Assembly (NCBI RefSeq): GCF_014212175.1
Contig: NZ_JACJVR010000088.1
Location: 1-48,277 of the forward strand
Direction of reading: 5' to 3'
DNA from: Cohnella xylanilytica
GTDB lineage: Bacteria; Bacillota; Bacilli; Paenibacillales; Paenibacillaceae
DNA length: 48,277 bases
In this document: one piece after another, positions 7,370 to 15,789 of the stretch
Layout: each line of letters starts with the position of its first letter
How positions within the stretch are numbered: position 1 is the stretch's first letter
Notes under the pieces: model-generated
Told to the model about the DNA's origin: nothing
Database searches by the model: none
What the model saw: only the letters and a program-made list of their open reading frames with translations
Program-made: the position numbers and the translations under genes

Positions 7370-7710
7370 GCGAGCGTGACGGCTTTGGCGTCGGACCACA
7401 GCCGCTCCAGATGGTAATATTCTCTCTCGTCGCGATGGAACACGTGAGCGACGACGTCGCCCATATCGATCAAGACCCAACGGGCGGTGTCCATTCCTTC
7501 CAGACGCACTCGGGCTCCGTGCTCCTCCGCCCGCTTGCGGATCTCGTTCGCGATCGCCTGCACCTGCGTATCCGAGTTCCCGTGGCAGATGAGGAAGTAG
7601 TCCGCCACCAGCGAGATTCCTTGCAGGTTAAGCGCCACCAGCTCGTACGCCTTCTTCTCCTCGGCCGCTTCGACGACCGATTGCAGCAATTTGTCCGAAG
7701 ATAATGCCAT
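7366..7710 (-). CDS. rsfS: Ribosomal silencing factor RsfS
   Basis: 114 residues, the usual length. 'AAEEKKAYELVALNLQGISLVADYFLICHGNSDTQVQAIANEI' and 'EGMDTARWVLIDMGDVVAHVFHRDEREYYHLERLW' are diagnostic. RsfS binds uL14 on the 50S subunit and blocks joining with 30S in starved cells. GGGAGG lies 7 nt before the ATG at 7710, so the ATG five codons upstream is not the start. Located 18 nt after yqeK and overlapping cvfB by 4 nt. Confidence 0.95.
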   Translation of the reverse strand: MALSSDKLLQSVVEAAEEKKAYELVALNLQGISLVADYFLICHGNSDTQVQAIANEIRKRAEEHGARVRLEGMDTARWVLIDMGDVVAHVFHRDEREYYHLERLWSDAKAVTLA

Positions 7711-7728
7711 ATCCCAGCCTCCCATGAA

Positions 7729-8313
7729 TTAGTCTCGTTCTTGCTTGCGCCTCTCGACATCCAGCAGCAGATCGTTGCGCGCCAGCATCGTCAACGGGAA
7801 GATTCGCTTCCCCTTGTCCAGCAGCAGCCGGATCGTCGAATCGAACCCGGCGAGCAGCGCTTCTTCCAGATTATGTTGGGCCAGTTCGCGTATCTTATTC
7901 ACGCCCGGGAAGTCTCTTCCCGGTTCCATGTAATCGGCGAGGCAGACGATCTTGTCCAGCTTCGTCATGCCTTCCCTTCCGGATGTATGATAGCGGATCG
8001 CGTCCAGCACTTCCTCGTCGTCGATGCCGTGCTCCGTCCGCACGACCCAGGCACCGACATGGGCGTGCCACAGCTCCTTGTCGTGTTCCAGAAGCTCGGG
8101 CGGCAGCCCCTGCTCGCGGATGATCTTCTCCATCCTCTCGATGGGCCACGCCTTCGTATAATCGTGGAGCAGAGCCGCCAGCCAAGCCTTGTCCCGGTCG
8201 CCTCCGAACCGGTCGGCCAGCTCTACCGCAGTGTCCACGACGCCGAGAACGTGCTTCCACCGGCGCTCGGGCATCTGGCTCTTCGTCGCTTCCATCAACG
8301 CTTCACGATTCAT
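7729..8313 (-). CDS. yqeK: YqeK HD-domain Ap4A hydrolase (symmetrical)
   Basis: 194 residues with an HD phosphohydrolase fold: His21, 'LLHDYTKAW' (His50-Asp51), 'HDKELWHAHVGAWV' and 'LADYMEPGRDF'. YqeK-family proteins cleave Ap4A symmetrically to ADP using an iron pair, and are sometimes fused to NadD. The ATG at 8313 lies inside the end of nadD, overlapping it by 11 nt. Its C-terminal helical part ('RNDLLLDVERRKQERD') is variable. Confidence 0.9.
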   Translation of the reverse strand: MNREALMEATKSQMPERRWKHVLGVVDTAVELADRFGGDRDKAWLAALLHDYTKAWPIERMEKIIREQGLPPELLEHDKELWHAHVGAWVVRTEHGIDDEEVLDAIRYHTSGREGMTKLDKIVCLADYMEPGRDFPGVNKIRELAQHNLEEALLAGFDSTIRLLLDKGKRIFPLTMLARNDLLLDVERRKQERD

Positions 8314-8905
8314 ATAAGCCCTTCCCCTCGATATATTCGCGAACGGCCTCGGGCACCAGGTAGCGAATCGAGCGGCGCTCTCTCCGCCTGAGGCGGATGT
8401 CGGTCGACGAGATGCCGATCGGCGGCATCGGGGCATGAAGCAAGCGTTCTCTTAGAAAAGCGGGCAGAACCGCTTCCTCGCTCTCCTCCCCTTCTCGCTT
8501 CAGGCAGACGAAGCGAACGAGCTCCGCCAGCTCCTCGATGCGCCGCCAACGGGGCAGATCGTTCATCATGTCCGTTCCGACGATCCAATGGAAGTCCCTG
8601 TCCGGATACCGCTCCCGCAGCGCCGTCACCGTATCGATCGTATAAGAGACGCCGCCTCTCGCGAGCTCGGCGTCTTCCACCCGGAACGAAGGATGGCCTT
8701 CGAGCGCCAGCTCCGCCATGGCGCGCCGGTCGCTCCCGTCCGCTCCGGGCTGCGGCTTGTGGGGAGGGACGGAAGTCGGGATGAACCAGACTTCGTCCAG
8801 CCCCGCCGCCTCTCTGGCCGCTTCGGCCGCGATCAGATGGCCGAGATGGATCGGGTCGAACGTCCCGCCCATCAATCCCGTTCGCTTCATGGTCTTCTTC
8901 TCCAT
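8303..8905 (-). CDS. nadD: Nicotinate-mononucleotide adenylyltransferase NadD
   Basis: 200 residues. 'GLMGGTFDPIHLGHLIAAEAA' (nucleotidyltransferase HxGH motif, His20 and His23) and 'ISSTDIRLRRRERRSIRYLVPEAVREYI' mark a bacterial NadD, which makes deamido-NAD from NaMN and ATP. GGAGGGAG lies upstream of the ATG at 8905; an alternative ATG at 8890 (MKRTGLMGG) matches the N-terminus of Bacillus homologues and has GGAG 9 nt ahead, so the true start may be five codons in. Next to yqeK, as in most Bacillota. Confidence 0.95.
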   Translation of the reverse strand: MEKKTMKRTGLMGGTFDPIHLGHLIAAEAAREAAGLDEVWFIPTSVPPHKPQPGADGSDRRAMAELALEGHPSFRVEDAELARGGVSYTIDTVTALRERYPDRDFHWIVGTDMMNDLPRWRRIEELAELVRFVCLKREGEESEEAVLPAFLRERLLHAPMPPIGISSTDIRLRRRERRSIRYLVPEAVREYIEGKGLYES

Positions 8906-9005
8906 TCGTTGCGGACTCCCTCCGGCAGCGGAGCGGAGCCTCCCTTAAGCCCGGACCGAACCCGGACGAGCGCTTCCGCTCTTCCGGACGCGGCTCGAAG
9001 CCCTT

Positions 9006-9299
9006 CTATCGGGGAAGCTCGATCTGCTTGTGGTCCCGGGACTCCTTGTACAGGACGATCGTCTTGCCGATGACCTGGACGAGCTCGGAGCCCGAACGCT
9101 CCGCGATCTCCTCGGCCACTTCGAAGCGGTCGTCGTCGTTGTTGTTCAGAATGTTCACCTTGATCAGCTCGCGCACCTCGATCGCTTCCTCGATGTGGCG
9201 GATCAATTGATCGTTGACCCCGCCTTTGCCGACCTGGAAGATCGGGTCGAGATGGTGCGCCTGCGAGCGAAGAAATCTCTTTTGTTTGCCGGTTAGCAT
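9006..9299 (-). CDS. yhbY: YhbY/YqeI CRM-domain RNA-binding protein
   Basis: 97 residues, a lone CRM (KH-like) domain: 'MLTGKQKRFLRSQAHHLDPIFQVGKGGVNDQLIRHIEEAIEVRELIKVNIL' with the GxxG loop (GKGG) and 'VQVIGKTIVLYKES'. YhbY associates with pre-50S ribosomes. The ATG at 9299 has GCAGG about 10 nt upstream and gives the N-terminus seen in B. subtilis YqeI. The gene follows aroE by 17 nt and precedes nadD by about 100 nt. Confidence 0.94.
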   Translation of the reverse strand: MLTGKQKRFLRSQAHHLDPIFQVGKGGVNDQLIRHIEEAIEVRELIKVNILNNNDDDRFEVAEEIAERSGSELVQVIGKTIVLYKESRDHKQIELPR

Positions 9300-9316
9300 A
9301 AGCGTTGAACCTGCTT

Positions 9317-10177
9317 TCATCTTGTAAGTGGGGACGTCGGCCGATCGAACGATTCCAGCACCGCGGCGCGCATCGCCTCGGCCGGAGCCGGCCGTCCCGT
9401 CCAATATTCGAAGGCGTACGCGCCTTGGTAAACGAACATGCCGAGCCCGCCGTGAACGCGGCAGCCCCGTTCTTCCGCCCCCTTCAGAAAGGCGGTCTTC
9501 AGCGGATTGTAGATCAGGTCGCTGGCGACGGCGCCCGGCTTCAGCCAAGCGGGGTCGAGCGGAGTCGCGTCCACGTCCGGCGACATGCCGACCGAGGTCG
9601 TGTTGACGACGACGTCCGCGTCCGCGCACTCGTCCTTCAGCCGGCCCCAATCCGCGGCGGTTACGTCCGGCCGCGCGAAGAACGCCGCCAGCTCGCGGGC
9701 CCTCTCCGCCGTCCGGTTCGTCAGGACGATCGCTCCCGGATTCTCGCGGGCGAGCGCCCAGACGATTCCCCTGGCGGCGCCTCCGCATCCGACGACGACG
9801 ATCTTCTTCCCGGCCAGATTCGGCTCCGCCTCTTCCTTCAAGGAACGGACGTAGCCGATTCCGTCCGTGTTGTAGCCGATCAGGCGCCCGTTCTCGTTCA
9901 CGATCGTGTTCACCGCGCCGATCGCGCGGGCTCCCTCGTCGATCTCGTCCAGATGCGCCATCGCTTCGATCTTGTGCGGGATCGTCACGTTAAGCCCGCG
10001 GAAGCCGAGGGCGCGAATGCCCGCGATCGCTTCCCCGAGCCGTTCCGGAGCGACGTGGAAGGCGCCGTACGCGCCGTTGATTCCCGCCTCCCGGAACGCG
10101 CGGTTGAGCATGACCGGCGACCGGGAATGGCGGATCGGGTCCCCGATCACTCCGTATAACACCGTATGACTGTCCAT
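9317..10177 (-). CDS. aroE: Shikimate dehydrogenase AroE
   Basis: 286 residues. The shikimate-binding 'YGVIGDPIRHSRSPVMLNRAF' and 'LNVTIPHKIEAM' (catalytic Lys), the NADP-binding 'VVVGCGGAARGIVWAL' with 'LTNRTAERA', and 'VVNTTSVGMSPD' are all present. Reduces 3-dehydroshikimate to shikimate in aromatic amino-acid synthesis. GGGGA lies 9 nt before the ATG. It follows yqeH by 101 nt, with no clear promoter between, so it is probably in the same transcript. Confidence 0.96.
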   Translation of the reverse strand: MDSHTVLYGVIGDPIRHSRSPVMLNRAFREAGINGAYGAFHVAPERLGEAIAGIRALGFRGLNVTIPHKIEAMAHLDEIDEGARAIGAVNTIVNENGRLIGYNTDGIGYVRSLKEEAEPNLAGKKIVVVGCGGAARGIVWALARENPGAIVLTNRTAERARELAAFFARPDVTAADWGRLKDECADADVVVNTTSVGMSPDVDATPLDPAWLKPGAVASDLIYNPLKTAFLKGAEERGCRVHGGLGMFVYQGAYAFEYWTGRPAPAEAMRAAVLESFDRPTSPLTR

Positions 10178-10278
10178 AGCCTAAGTTCCCCTTTTAATCT
10201 CCTCTTCTCCCCGCGGAACTTCTTCCCGGCGATCGTTCCGGACAAGACATTCAATTGGAAAAACAGCGGGTTGCCGCC

Positions 10279-11400
10279 CTACACGATCGCTTCGCGAAGC
10301 AGCACTTTGACGCCCTTGGGCGCGTAGACGTCCACGAGCGCTCCGGACTTGCCGTTCGCCCGGATCCAGCCGAGGCCGGACACGAACACGTCCGCGTCGG
10401 AGTTCGGCTGGATTCTCAGCGTATGGCGGGTCCAGGGCGGGACGCTCTCCAGGCCTTCGCGCGAAGGCGGGGACAGCATCTCTCCCTTGTGCGCCTCGTA
10501 CAGCTCGTCGGCCTTCTCCAGCTTCGTCCGGTGAATCGGCAAGCCTTGGGAGACGTACGCCGTGAACGACTGGTGGTCTCCCTCGACGAAGTCGAAGCGG
10601 GCGAGGCCGCCGAAGAACAGCGTCTGCTTGGCGTTCAGCTGATAGGTCATCGGCTTGAGCGGCTTCTCCGGCAGGACGGCCTGCAGGCTCTCGCGCGGAA
10701 TGACCTCGGACAGCCGGGACTTGTAGACGATTCCCGGCGTGTCGATAATGCTCCGTCCGTCCTCGAGCGGAATATGGACGGCGTCGAGCGTCGTCCCCGG
10801 ATAGCGGGAGACGGTCAGCTCCCGGTGCAGATCGCTGTAATCGGCGATAAGCCGGTTGACGAGCGTGCTCTTCCCGACGTTCGTGGCGCCGACGACGTAC
10901 ACGTCGCGGTCGCCGCGCAGCTCGGCGATCGTCTCGACGACGCGGTCGAAGCCGATGTTGCGCCGGGCGCTGCATAGAACGACGTCGGCGACCTTCAGCC
11001 CGTTCGCGCGAGCCTGCTTCTGCACCCAGTTGCGCAGCCGGTTCCAATTGGTCACCCGGGGCAGCAGGTCGATCTTGTTCACGACGAGCAGCACGGGGTT
11101 GCTCCCGACGAAGCGCTGCAAGCCGGAGATCAGGCTGCCTTCGAAGTCGAACAGGTCGACGATGTGCACGACAAGGCTGCTCGTCGAGGCGATGCCTCCG
11201 AGCAAACGCAGAAAATCGTCTTGGTCGATGGCGACCGAAGACGCGTCGTTGTAATTCTTGATCCGGAAGCAGCGCTGGCAGATGACCGGCTCGCGGGCCA
11301 GCGCCCCTTCCGGGACGAACCCCGGCCGATCCTTCTCGCTCGTCTGCAGAGCGATGCCGCAGCCGGCGCAGCGATTCTTCGTCATGGTTGGTTCAGGCAA
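10279..11400 (-). CDS. yqeH: Circularly permuted GTPase YqeH, 30S assembly
   Basis: About 373 residues. An N-terminal zinc knuckle (Cys11, Cys14, Cys41, Cys44: CAGC...CQRC) precedes a permuted GTPase: G4 'VVNKIDLLP' and G5-like 'CSARRNIGF' come before G1 'VGATNVGKSTLVN' and G3 'DTPG'. A C-terminal domain ('LGWIRANGKSGALVDVYAPKGVKVLLREAIV') completes the family length. YqeH is needed for 30S subunit maturation. I place the start at TTG 11400, 9 nt after GGAGGG and 2 nt past the yqeG stop; the ATG at 11385 is in frame but its upstream has no ribosome site. Confidence 0.93.
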   Translation of the reverse strand: MPEPTMTKNRCAGCGIALQTSEKDRPGFVPEGALAREPVICQRCFRIKNYNDASSVAIDQDDFLRLLGGIASTSSLVVHIVDLFDFEGSLISGLQRFVGSNPVLLVVNKIDLLPRVTNWNRLRNWVQKQARANGLKVADVVLCSARRNIGFDRVVETIAELRGDRDVYVVGATNVGKSTLVNRLIADYSDLHRELTVSRYPGTTLDAVHIPLEDGRSIIDTPGIVYKSRLSEVIPRESLQAVLPEKPLKPMTYQLNAKQTLFFGGLARFDFVEGDHQSFTAYVSQGLPIHRTKLEKADELYEAHKGEMLSPPSREGLESVPPWTRHTLRIQPNSDADVFVSGLGWIRANGKSGALVDVYAPKGVKVLLREAIV

Positions 11401-11402
11401 AA

Positions 11403-11927
11403 TCAGCGTCCCTCCTTCTCCGGCCACAAGCCCTTCTTGCGCAGCCGGGACAGGGCGATCTTCTCGATTCGCCGGTTGATCTGCGTTCCCCAGCCTTCCT
11501 CGCCGGGAGCGATGGGCGTGACCAGAATCGTGTGCAGCCCCATCCTTCGGCCTCCCAGCACGTCCGTCAGCATCTGGTCGCCGACGACGACCGCCTGCTT
11601 CGGCTCGAGCTTCAGCTGCGCGAGCGCCCGGCGGAACGCTCCTCCGAACGGCTTGCGGGCGGCCGGTATGTACGGGATGCCGAGAGGCTTCGCGAACGTG
11701 GATACCCGGGTCTGGTTGTTGTTGGACAGAATCACGACCTGGAACCCCTGCTGCTTCACCCGCTCCAGCCAAGCGATCAGTTCCGGCGTCGCGAGAGGCG
11801 TGCGGGCTCCGACCAGCGTATTGTCCAGGTCGGTGATAATGCCGCGGACGCCGCGGGTCTTCAAGGCCTGCAAATCGATATCAAAAACGGTGTTCACGAT
11901 TTGATCCGGCAGCAACCGTTGGAACAT
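11403..11927 (-). CDS. yqeG: YqeG HAD-superfamily subclass IIIA phosphatase
   Basis: 174 residues. HAD motif I 'GIITDLDNTLV' (Asp nucleophile), motif II 'VVILSNNNQTRV', motif III Lys region 'AARKPFGGAFRRAL' and 'VVVGDQMLTDVLGGRRMG' are clear. Substrate unsettled; it heads the ribosome-biogenesis cluster in most Bacillota. AGGGGATT lies ahead of the ATG and a good sigma-A promoter lies just upstream. Confidence 0.92.
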   Translation of the reverse strand: MFQRLLPDQIVNTVFDIDLQALKTRGVRGIITDLDNTLVGARTPLATPELIAWLERVKQQGFQVVILSNNNQTRVSTFAKPLGIPYIPAARKPFGGAFRRALAQLKLEPKQAVVVGDQMLTDVLGGRRMGLHTILVTPIAPGEEGWGTQINRRIEKIALSRLRKKGLWPEKEGR

Positions 11928-11967
11928 TCCCGATTAATCCCCTGTCTCTATCGAAATGATTGAACAA

Positions 11968-11996
11968 AATATACCACACCCCGCGATTCCTTGCAA
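11968..11996 (-). promoter_or_regulatory. Sigma-A promoter for the yqeG cluster
   Basis: On the minus strand TTGCAA (11991-11996), 17 bp, then TATATT (11968-11973) preceded by TGG, an extended -10. It is 41 nt upstream of the yqeG ATG and points into the cluster. Confidence 0.7.
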
Positions 11997-12222
11997 AAGG
12001 CGGGAAAGCCTCGTTCGCCGAGGCGCTTGCTTGACTTGCGCCCCCCGCCTCGCTGCGTCCGCGGCGGAATTTCCCGGCCGGTCCCAAGATTCCGCTTCGA
12101 GCCGCGGAGCCGAGCGGGCGCCGATTTGTAGAATAAGGTCTCCAGCCGCCATGCTAACGATTCAACGAAGACCGTCGCGCACGCAACCAGGATCAGGATA
12201 AATATCGAACTACGCCTTCCTG
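11997..12222. other. Intergenic region without a recognisable gene
   Basis: Between the yqeG promoter and the terminator of the transglutaminase operon. Short overlapping open frames exist on both strands, but none has a ribosome site with a plausible product, and I see no repeat or structured RNA. Confidence 0.6.
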
Positions 12223-12275
12223 AAAAAAAAAGCGGCGGCAGCCCAAGACTTGGAACCCGTCCATGACTGCCGCCG
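12223..12275 (-). terminator. Rho-independent terminator of the moxR-DUF58-transglutaminase operon
   Basis: On the minus strand CGGCGGCAG (plus 12267-12275) pairs with CTGCCGCCG (plus 12233-12241), followed by CTTTTTTTTT (plus 12223-12232). The loop is long, about 25 nt. Confidence 0.85.
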
Positions 12276-12293
12276 ATCTATTCGTTTACCCGA

Positions 12294-14543
12294 TCAGAGC
12301 GCCTTGCGAATTCTCTCCGCGGTCTCCGCGAACCGGGCGCAGGCTTCCTCGTCCACCCGTTCGCCGCCGTAGCGGGCCGACTCGAATTGCTGAAGCACGC
12401 CTTCGAATTCGGCTCTCAGCGATCCGAAGCGACCGCTCCAGCCCGCGAACGTCTCCCGGAGCGTCTCGTGCGGATTGCGCTTGAACCCTCTTCGCTGCAT
12501 GAACGAGACGAGGCTCTCCATCTCGCGGACGATCCGCTGGTTCGGCGTCGCCCCGCGGTGGCGCAGCCGCTTCCAGGAAGCGAGCAGGCTGCGGCGCTTC
12601 CAGACGGCCCATGCCGCCGCCAACACGACGAGAAGCGCTCCGGCCGCGATAGCGACGGGCTTCGACCAGTCCGCCGACGCCGGTTCGACCGTCTCTTCGT
12701 CGGGAGTCTGAATCGTCTCCGTAACGTCGCTCGTCGGGAGCGGCGCATCCTTGGGCAGCGGAAGCGGAATGCTGAACCCGGCGGTCGGCTCGAACGGAAC
12801 CCAGCCGTAGCCCTCGAAGTAGGCTTCGGCCCAGGAGTGGGCGTCGGCGTTGCGAACCGTGTACGTGCCGGCGCCGTCCGGGTCCGGGGTGTAGCCGCCC
12901 CCGTACCGGGCCCTCTCCTCGTCCGCCGGATTGGAGCCGGACGTGTAGCCCTTGACCCAGCGGGTCGGAAGGCCGAGCGTGCGGGCCATCACGACGAACG
13001 CCGTCGAGTAGTAATCGCAATAGCCTTCCTGAATCTCGAACAGGAACGCGTCCACGACGTCCGAGCTCTTCTGCTTGCCCGTGTCCGGCGTGTTCGTATA
13101 CGGGTATGTCGTGCTGAGGTACGACTCCAGCTTCTTCAGCTTGTCGTAGTCGTCGGTCGCTCCTTCCGTCACCTGCTCGGCCAGATCGCGCACCCGCTTC
13201 GGCACGGAGGTCGGAAGCTGCAGGTACGGCGACAGGTCGACGGAAGCCCGGCCGTCCTTCGGAACGGCGGACAGCGAGCGGAGACGGTTCTCGTCCAGCT
13301 CCTGGACTTCGGAGACGACCGTGTACGACTCGAGCTGCGTCGGCCGCTGGAATCGCAGCTCCCATTCCTCCGAATTCCAGAACAGCTTCGGGTTGTTCCC
13401 GCCCTTGATCTCCTCGATTCCCGAAGGCGGGCCCGCGGCGAACAGAACCGGTACCCGGTCCTTGCGGATCATCGTGACGGTCTGGACGACTTCGCGAACC
13501 CCCTCCTTCTTCTCCCTCGGGGGGTCGAGCGGCAGGTTCTTGTCGCCGGCGGAAGCCGGCACCGTCTCCATGCCCTTGCGGTCGCTCCAGCCCTTGCCGG
13601 TATACACCGCCTTCGTCTCTCCCCGCCAGTACGCCTTCTGCGTCGTCGTAACCTGCATGACGGGGGAATAATCGAACTGGAAGCCTCCGCCGATCTGCGT
13701 GTCGTTGCGTCCGTACCCCGACTTGGCGGAGCCGGAGCTTCCCGGCGACAAAGGCGAGCCGTTGATGAGGTACCCGCCCTCGCCGGCTAGACTCGGAACC
13801 TCCTTGTTCTGGGCTTCCATCCAGATCGTATACGGATCCTCCAGCAGAACCGGAGCGCGCGGCATAAGGACGCCGGCCAGGATAAGAACGCCGATGACGA
13901 CGACCGCGGGCAGCATCAGCTCGAGCGGCCTCTCGGCCAGCGCTTCCCAGCTGTCGTAATGCCGGTCCCTCAGCTGGCGGAGATGGATGACGACGAGCCA
14001 GCCCAGTCCCGCGAGCACGGCCCAAGCGATGTTCGGCCACAGCTCGTAAGGGAAGTAGGAGTCGATCGCCGCCAGGGTGAAGACCGTGACCAGGACGATC
14101 GCGATCGTCCGCGCCCGGTTCGTTCCCCATGCCGCCAGCGCGTGCGCGACGAGCAGGGCGCCCAAGGCCAGCTCCGCGAACGGATGGAACTGCTCTCCGT
14201 GCGCGGCGAAGAAGTGCCGGACCTCGTCCCAGCTGCGCCAGGACAGCGGCCAGCCGAGCCATCGCACCGGCGCGTAGACGGCGGCCGCGACGAGCGCCGC
14301 GGCGACCTGCAAGATCAGGCGCAGCGCCAGCGCGCGGGAGATGAGCAGCTCGGTGATTCCGTAGACGGCGAGCGTCGCGTAGACGACGCGGTACGTCTCC
14401 GTCCACCAGTAATCGCCGAAGCAATGGATTAATTGAAGCACGAGAATTAGCGAGAACAATCGGTGCAGCCGCTCCAGCAGGAGCTTGCGCCAGAGGACGG
14501 CTTCCTTCCTCCGGGCGGAGGCGGGCTGCGCGGCTTGGTTCAT
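12294..14543 (-). CDS. Membrane transglutaminase-like protease (TgpA/YebA type)
   Basis: 749 residues. An N-terminal block of about six membrane segments (residues ~18-215) is followed by an extracytoplasmic transglutaminase-core domain with Cys509 in 'EGYCDYYSTAFVVMARTLGLPTRWVKGY' and His569 in 'DAHSWAEAYFEGYGWVPFEPT'; the usual acidic third residue of the triad would lie in the FEPT segment, where many relatives have Asp. One more membrane helix ('AIAAGALLVVLAAAWAVW') precedes a cytoplasmic DUF4129-like tail. Third gene of the MoxR-DUF58-transglutaminase unit (yeaC-yeaD-yebA in Bacillus). The ATG at 14543 overlaps the DUF58 stop as ATGA, with GGAGGTGGGAG upstream. Confidence 0.9.
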   Translation of the reverse strand: MNQAAQPASARRKEAVLWRKLLLERLHRLFSLILVLQLIHCFGDYWWTETYRVVYATLAVYGITELLISRALALRLILQVAAALVAAAVYAPVRWLGWPLSWRSWDEVRHFFAAHGEQFHPFAELALGALLVAHALAAWGTNRARTIAIVLVTVFTLAAIDSYFPYELWPNIAWAVLAGLGWLVVIHLRQLRDRHYDSWEALAERPLELMLPAVVVIGVLILAGVLMPRAPVLLEDPYTIWMEAQNKEVPSLAGEGGYLINGSPLSPGSSGSAKSGYGRNDTQIGGGFQFDYSPVMQVTTTQKAYWRGETKAVYTGKGWSDRKGMETVPASAGDKNLPLDPPREKKEGVREVVQTVTMIRKDRVPVLFAAGPPSGIEEIKGGNNPKLFWNSEEWELRFQRPTQLESYTVVSEVQELDENRLRSLSAVPKDGRASVDLSPYLQLPTSVPKRVRDLAEQVTEGATDDYDKLKKLESYLSTTYPYTNTPDTGKQKSSDVVDAFLFEIQEGYCDYYSTAFVVMARTLGLPTRWVKGYTSGSNPADEERARYGGGYTPDPDGAGTYTVRNADAHSWAEAYFEGYGWVPFEPTAGFSIPLPLPKDAPLPTSDVTETIQTPDEETVEPASADWSKPVAIAAGALLVVLAAAWAVWKRRSLLASWKRLRHRGATPNQRIVREMESLVSFMQRRGFKRNPHETLRETFAGWSGRFGSLRAEFEGVLQQFESARYGGERVDEEACARFAETAERIRKAL

Positions 14544-15787
14544 ACGGCTCCCACCTCCAGCGCCTGCGGCAGATCGTCCAGGCGGGACACGGTGCAGCAG
14601 TCCCAGCCCTTCACGCGGAACATTCGCTGCCACTGAAGCAGCCGCTTCTGTCCTTCCGCGTCGCCGGCCGTCCGGTCCGCGATATGGACGTGGCTGGCGA
14701 TCTGCTTCCGCGAGTCGAGCGTCTCGAGAGCCCGCGCGACGGAATCCTCGGTCTTGGGGCTCACGAAGATCAAGTAAGCGCCCGGTTCGAACCGCTCGGA
14801 CGCCTCGCACAGCACGTCGCCGAGTTCTCCCGTCCCGTCGGCCTCCGCGTCGATCAAGTGGTCGAGCGCTTCTTCCCGGGTTCCGGAGGCGCGGCCGACC
14901 CCGAACCAGCGTCTCTCCGCGCCCGCGGAGACGAAGCCGAGCGGCATGTTCTTGCGAGCCGCCATCTCGAGAAGCGAGGCCGAGACGGACACGGCCAGCT
15001 CGAACGCTTCGGACGTCCGGTACGAAGAGGAACGACGGTCCAGGACGACGACGAGCCGGGGCAGCGCCTCCCTCTCGTACTCCTTGGACTTCCATTCGCC
15101 CGTTCTCGCCGTCGCGTTCCAATGAATGCGGGACATCCTGTCGCCGTGGATATATTCCCGGACTCCGTCGATCTGCGTCGTCTCGCGGGACCACGCCGAC
15201 AGCAGCTTCTGCTGGACGACGCCCGTCCTCGACCGCTGCAGCATCTTCCAGTCGCGCAGAGCCACCGTCCGGGGCGAGACCTTGACCTCGAGCGGCTGTT
15301 CGAAGGAGCCCTTATGCTCGAACAAGCCGAAGATGTCCCTCGTCGAGCAGTGCGTCCGCTGGAACCGATACCGCCCCCGTCTTAGCGGAGCCGTCTCGTA
15401 GACGAGAGTGCCGCGCCTGCGGTAGTCGGGAACGACGGACAGCTCGTAATCCTGGGAGTCGGAGCCCGAGAGGCGGGTCAGCTTCTCTCTCACGATGATA
15501 TAAGGGAGCGGCCAGAAGCCCGGAATCTGGATCTGCAGCTTGATCCGCAGCCGCGCTCCGGCCGGAATCGTCGCCAGCGACGCTTGAGCGGCGTCCTCCA
15601 GCGTGCGCGTCCCTTGGACTTGGCCGATTCCGCTCCACCGGCCCAACAGCAAATACAAGCCGAGGGCGTTCAGCATGACGAACAGCATTAACGACGTCTT
15701 GCCGCCCTGGAAGACGAGGAAGAATAAAGAGAATAAATACAGGGCGGCGCTCCACCACCCGATGCGGGCCGCCAGAAGCCTGTTCAT
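14540..15787 (-). CDS. DUF58 domain protein (MoxR partner, YeaD-like)
   Basis: 415 residues. Two N-terminal membrane helices (residues ~8-50) are followed by a beta-rich region and the DUF58 signature 'SRETTQIDGVREYIHGDRMSRIHWNATARTGEWKSKEYE' in a von-Willebrand-A-like fold ('RLVVVLDRRSSSYRTSEAFELAVSVSASLLEMA'). Members work with MoxR ATPases, presumably on envelope proteins; the mechanism is not established. It follows moxR by 2 nt and overlaps the transglutaminase gene, so all three are co-translated. Confidence 0.88.
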   Translation of the reverse strand: MNRLLAARIGWWSAALYLFSLFFLVFQGGKTSLMLFVMLNALGLYLLLGRWSGIGQVQGTRTLEDAAQASLATIPAGARLRIKLQIQIPGFWPLPYIIVREKLTRLSGSDSQDYELSVVPDYRRRGTLVYETAPLRRGRYRFQRTHCSTRDIFGLFEHKGSFEQPLEVKVSPRTVALRDWKMLQRSRTGVVQQKLLSAWSRETTQIDGVREYIHGDRMSRIHWNATARTGEWKSKEYEREALPRLVVVLDRRSSSYRTSEAFELAVSVSASLLEMAARKNMPLGFVSAGAERRWFGVGRASGTREEALDHLIDAEADGTGELGDVLCEASERFEPGAYLIFVSPKTEDSVARALETLDSRKQIASHVHIADRTAGDAEGQKRLLQWQRMFRVKGWDCCTVSRLDDLPQALEVGAV

Positions 15788-15789
15788 CG

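Noticed and set aside
12286..14424. A 712-codon frame on the same strand as the transglutaminase gene.
   Set aside because: Out-of-frame Arg/Gly-rich shadow; the other frame has catalytic Cys/His motifs and a proper start.
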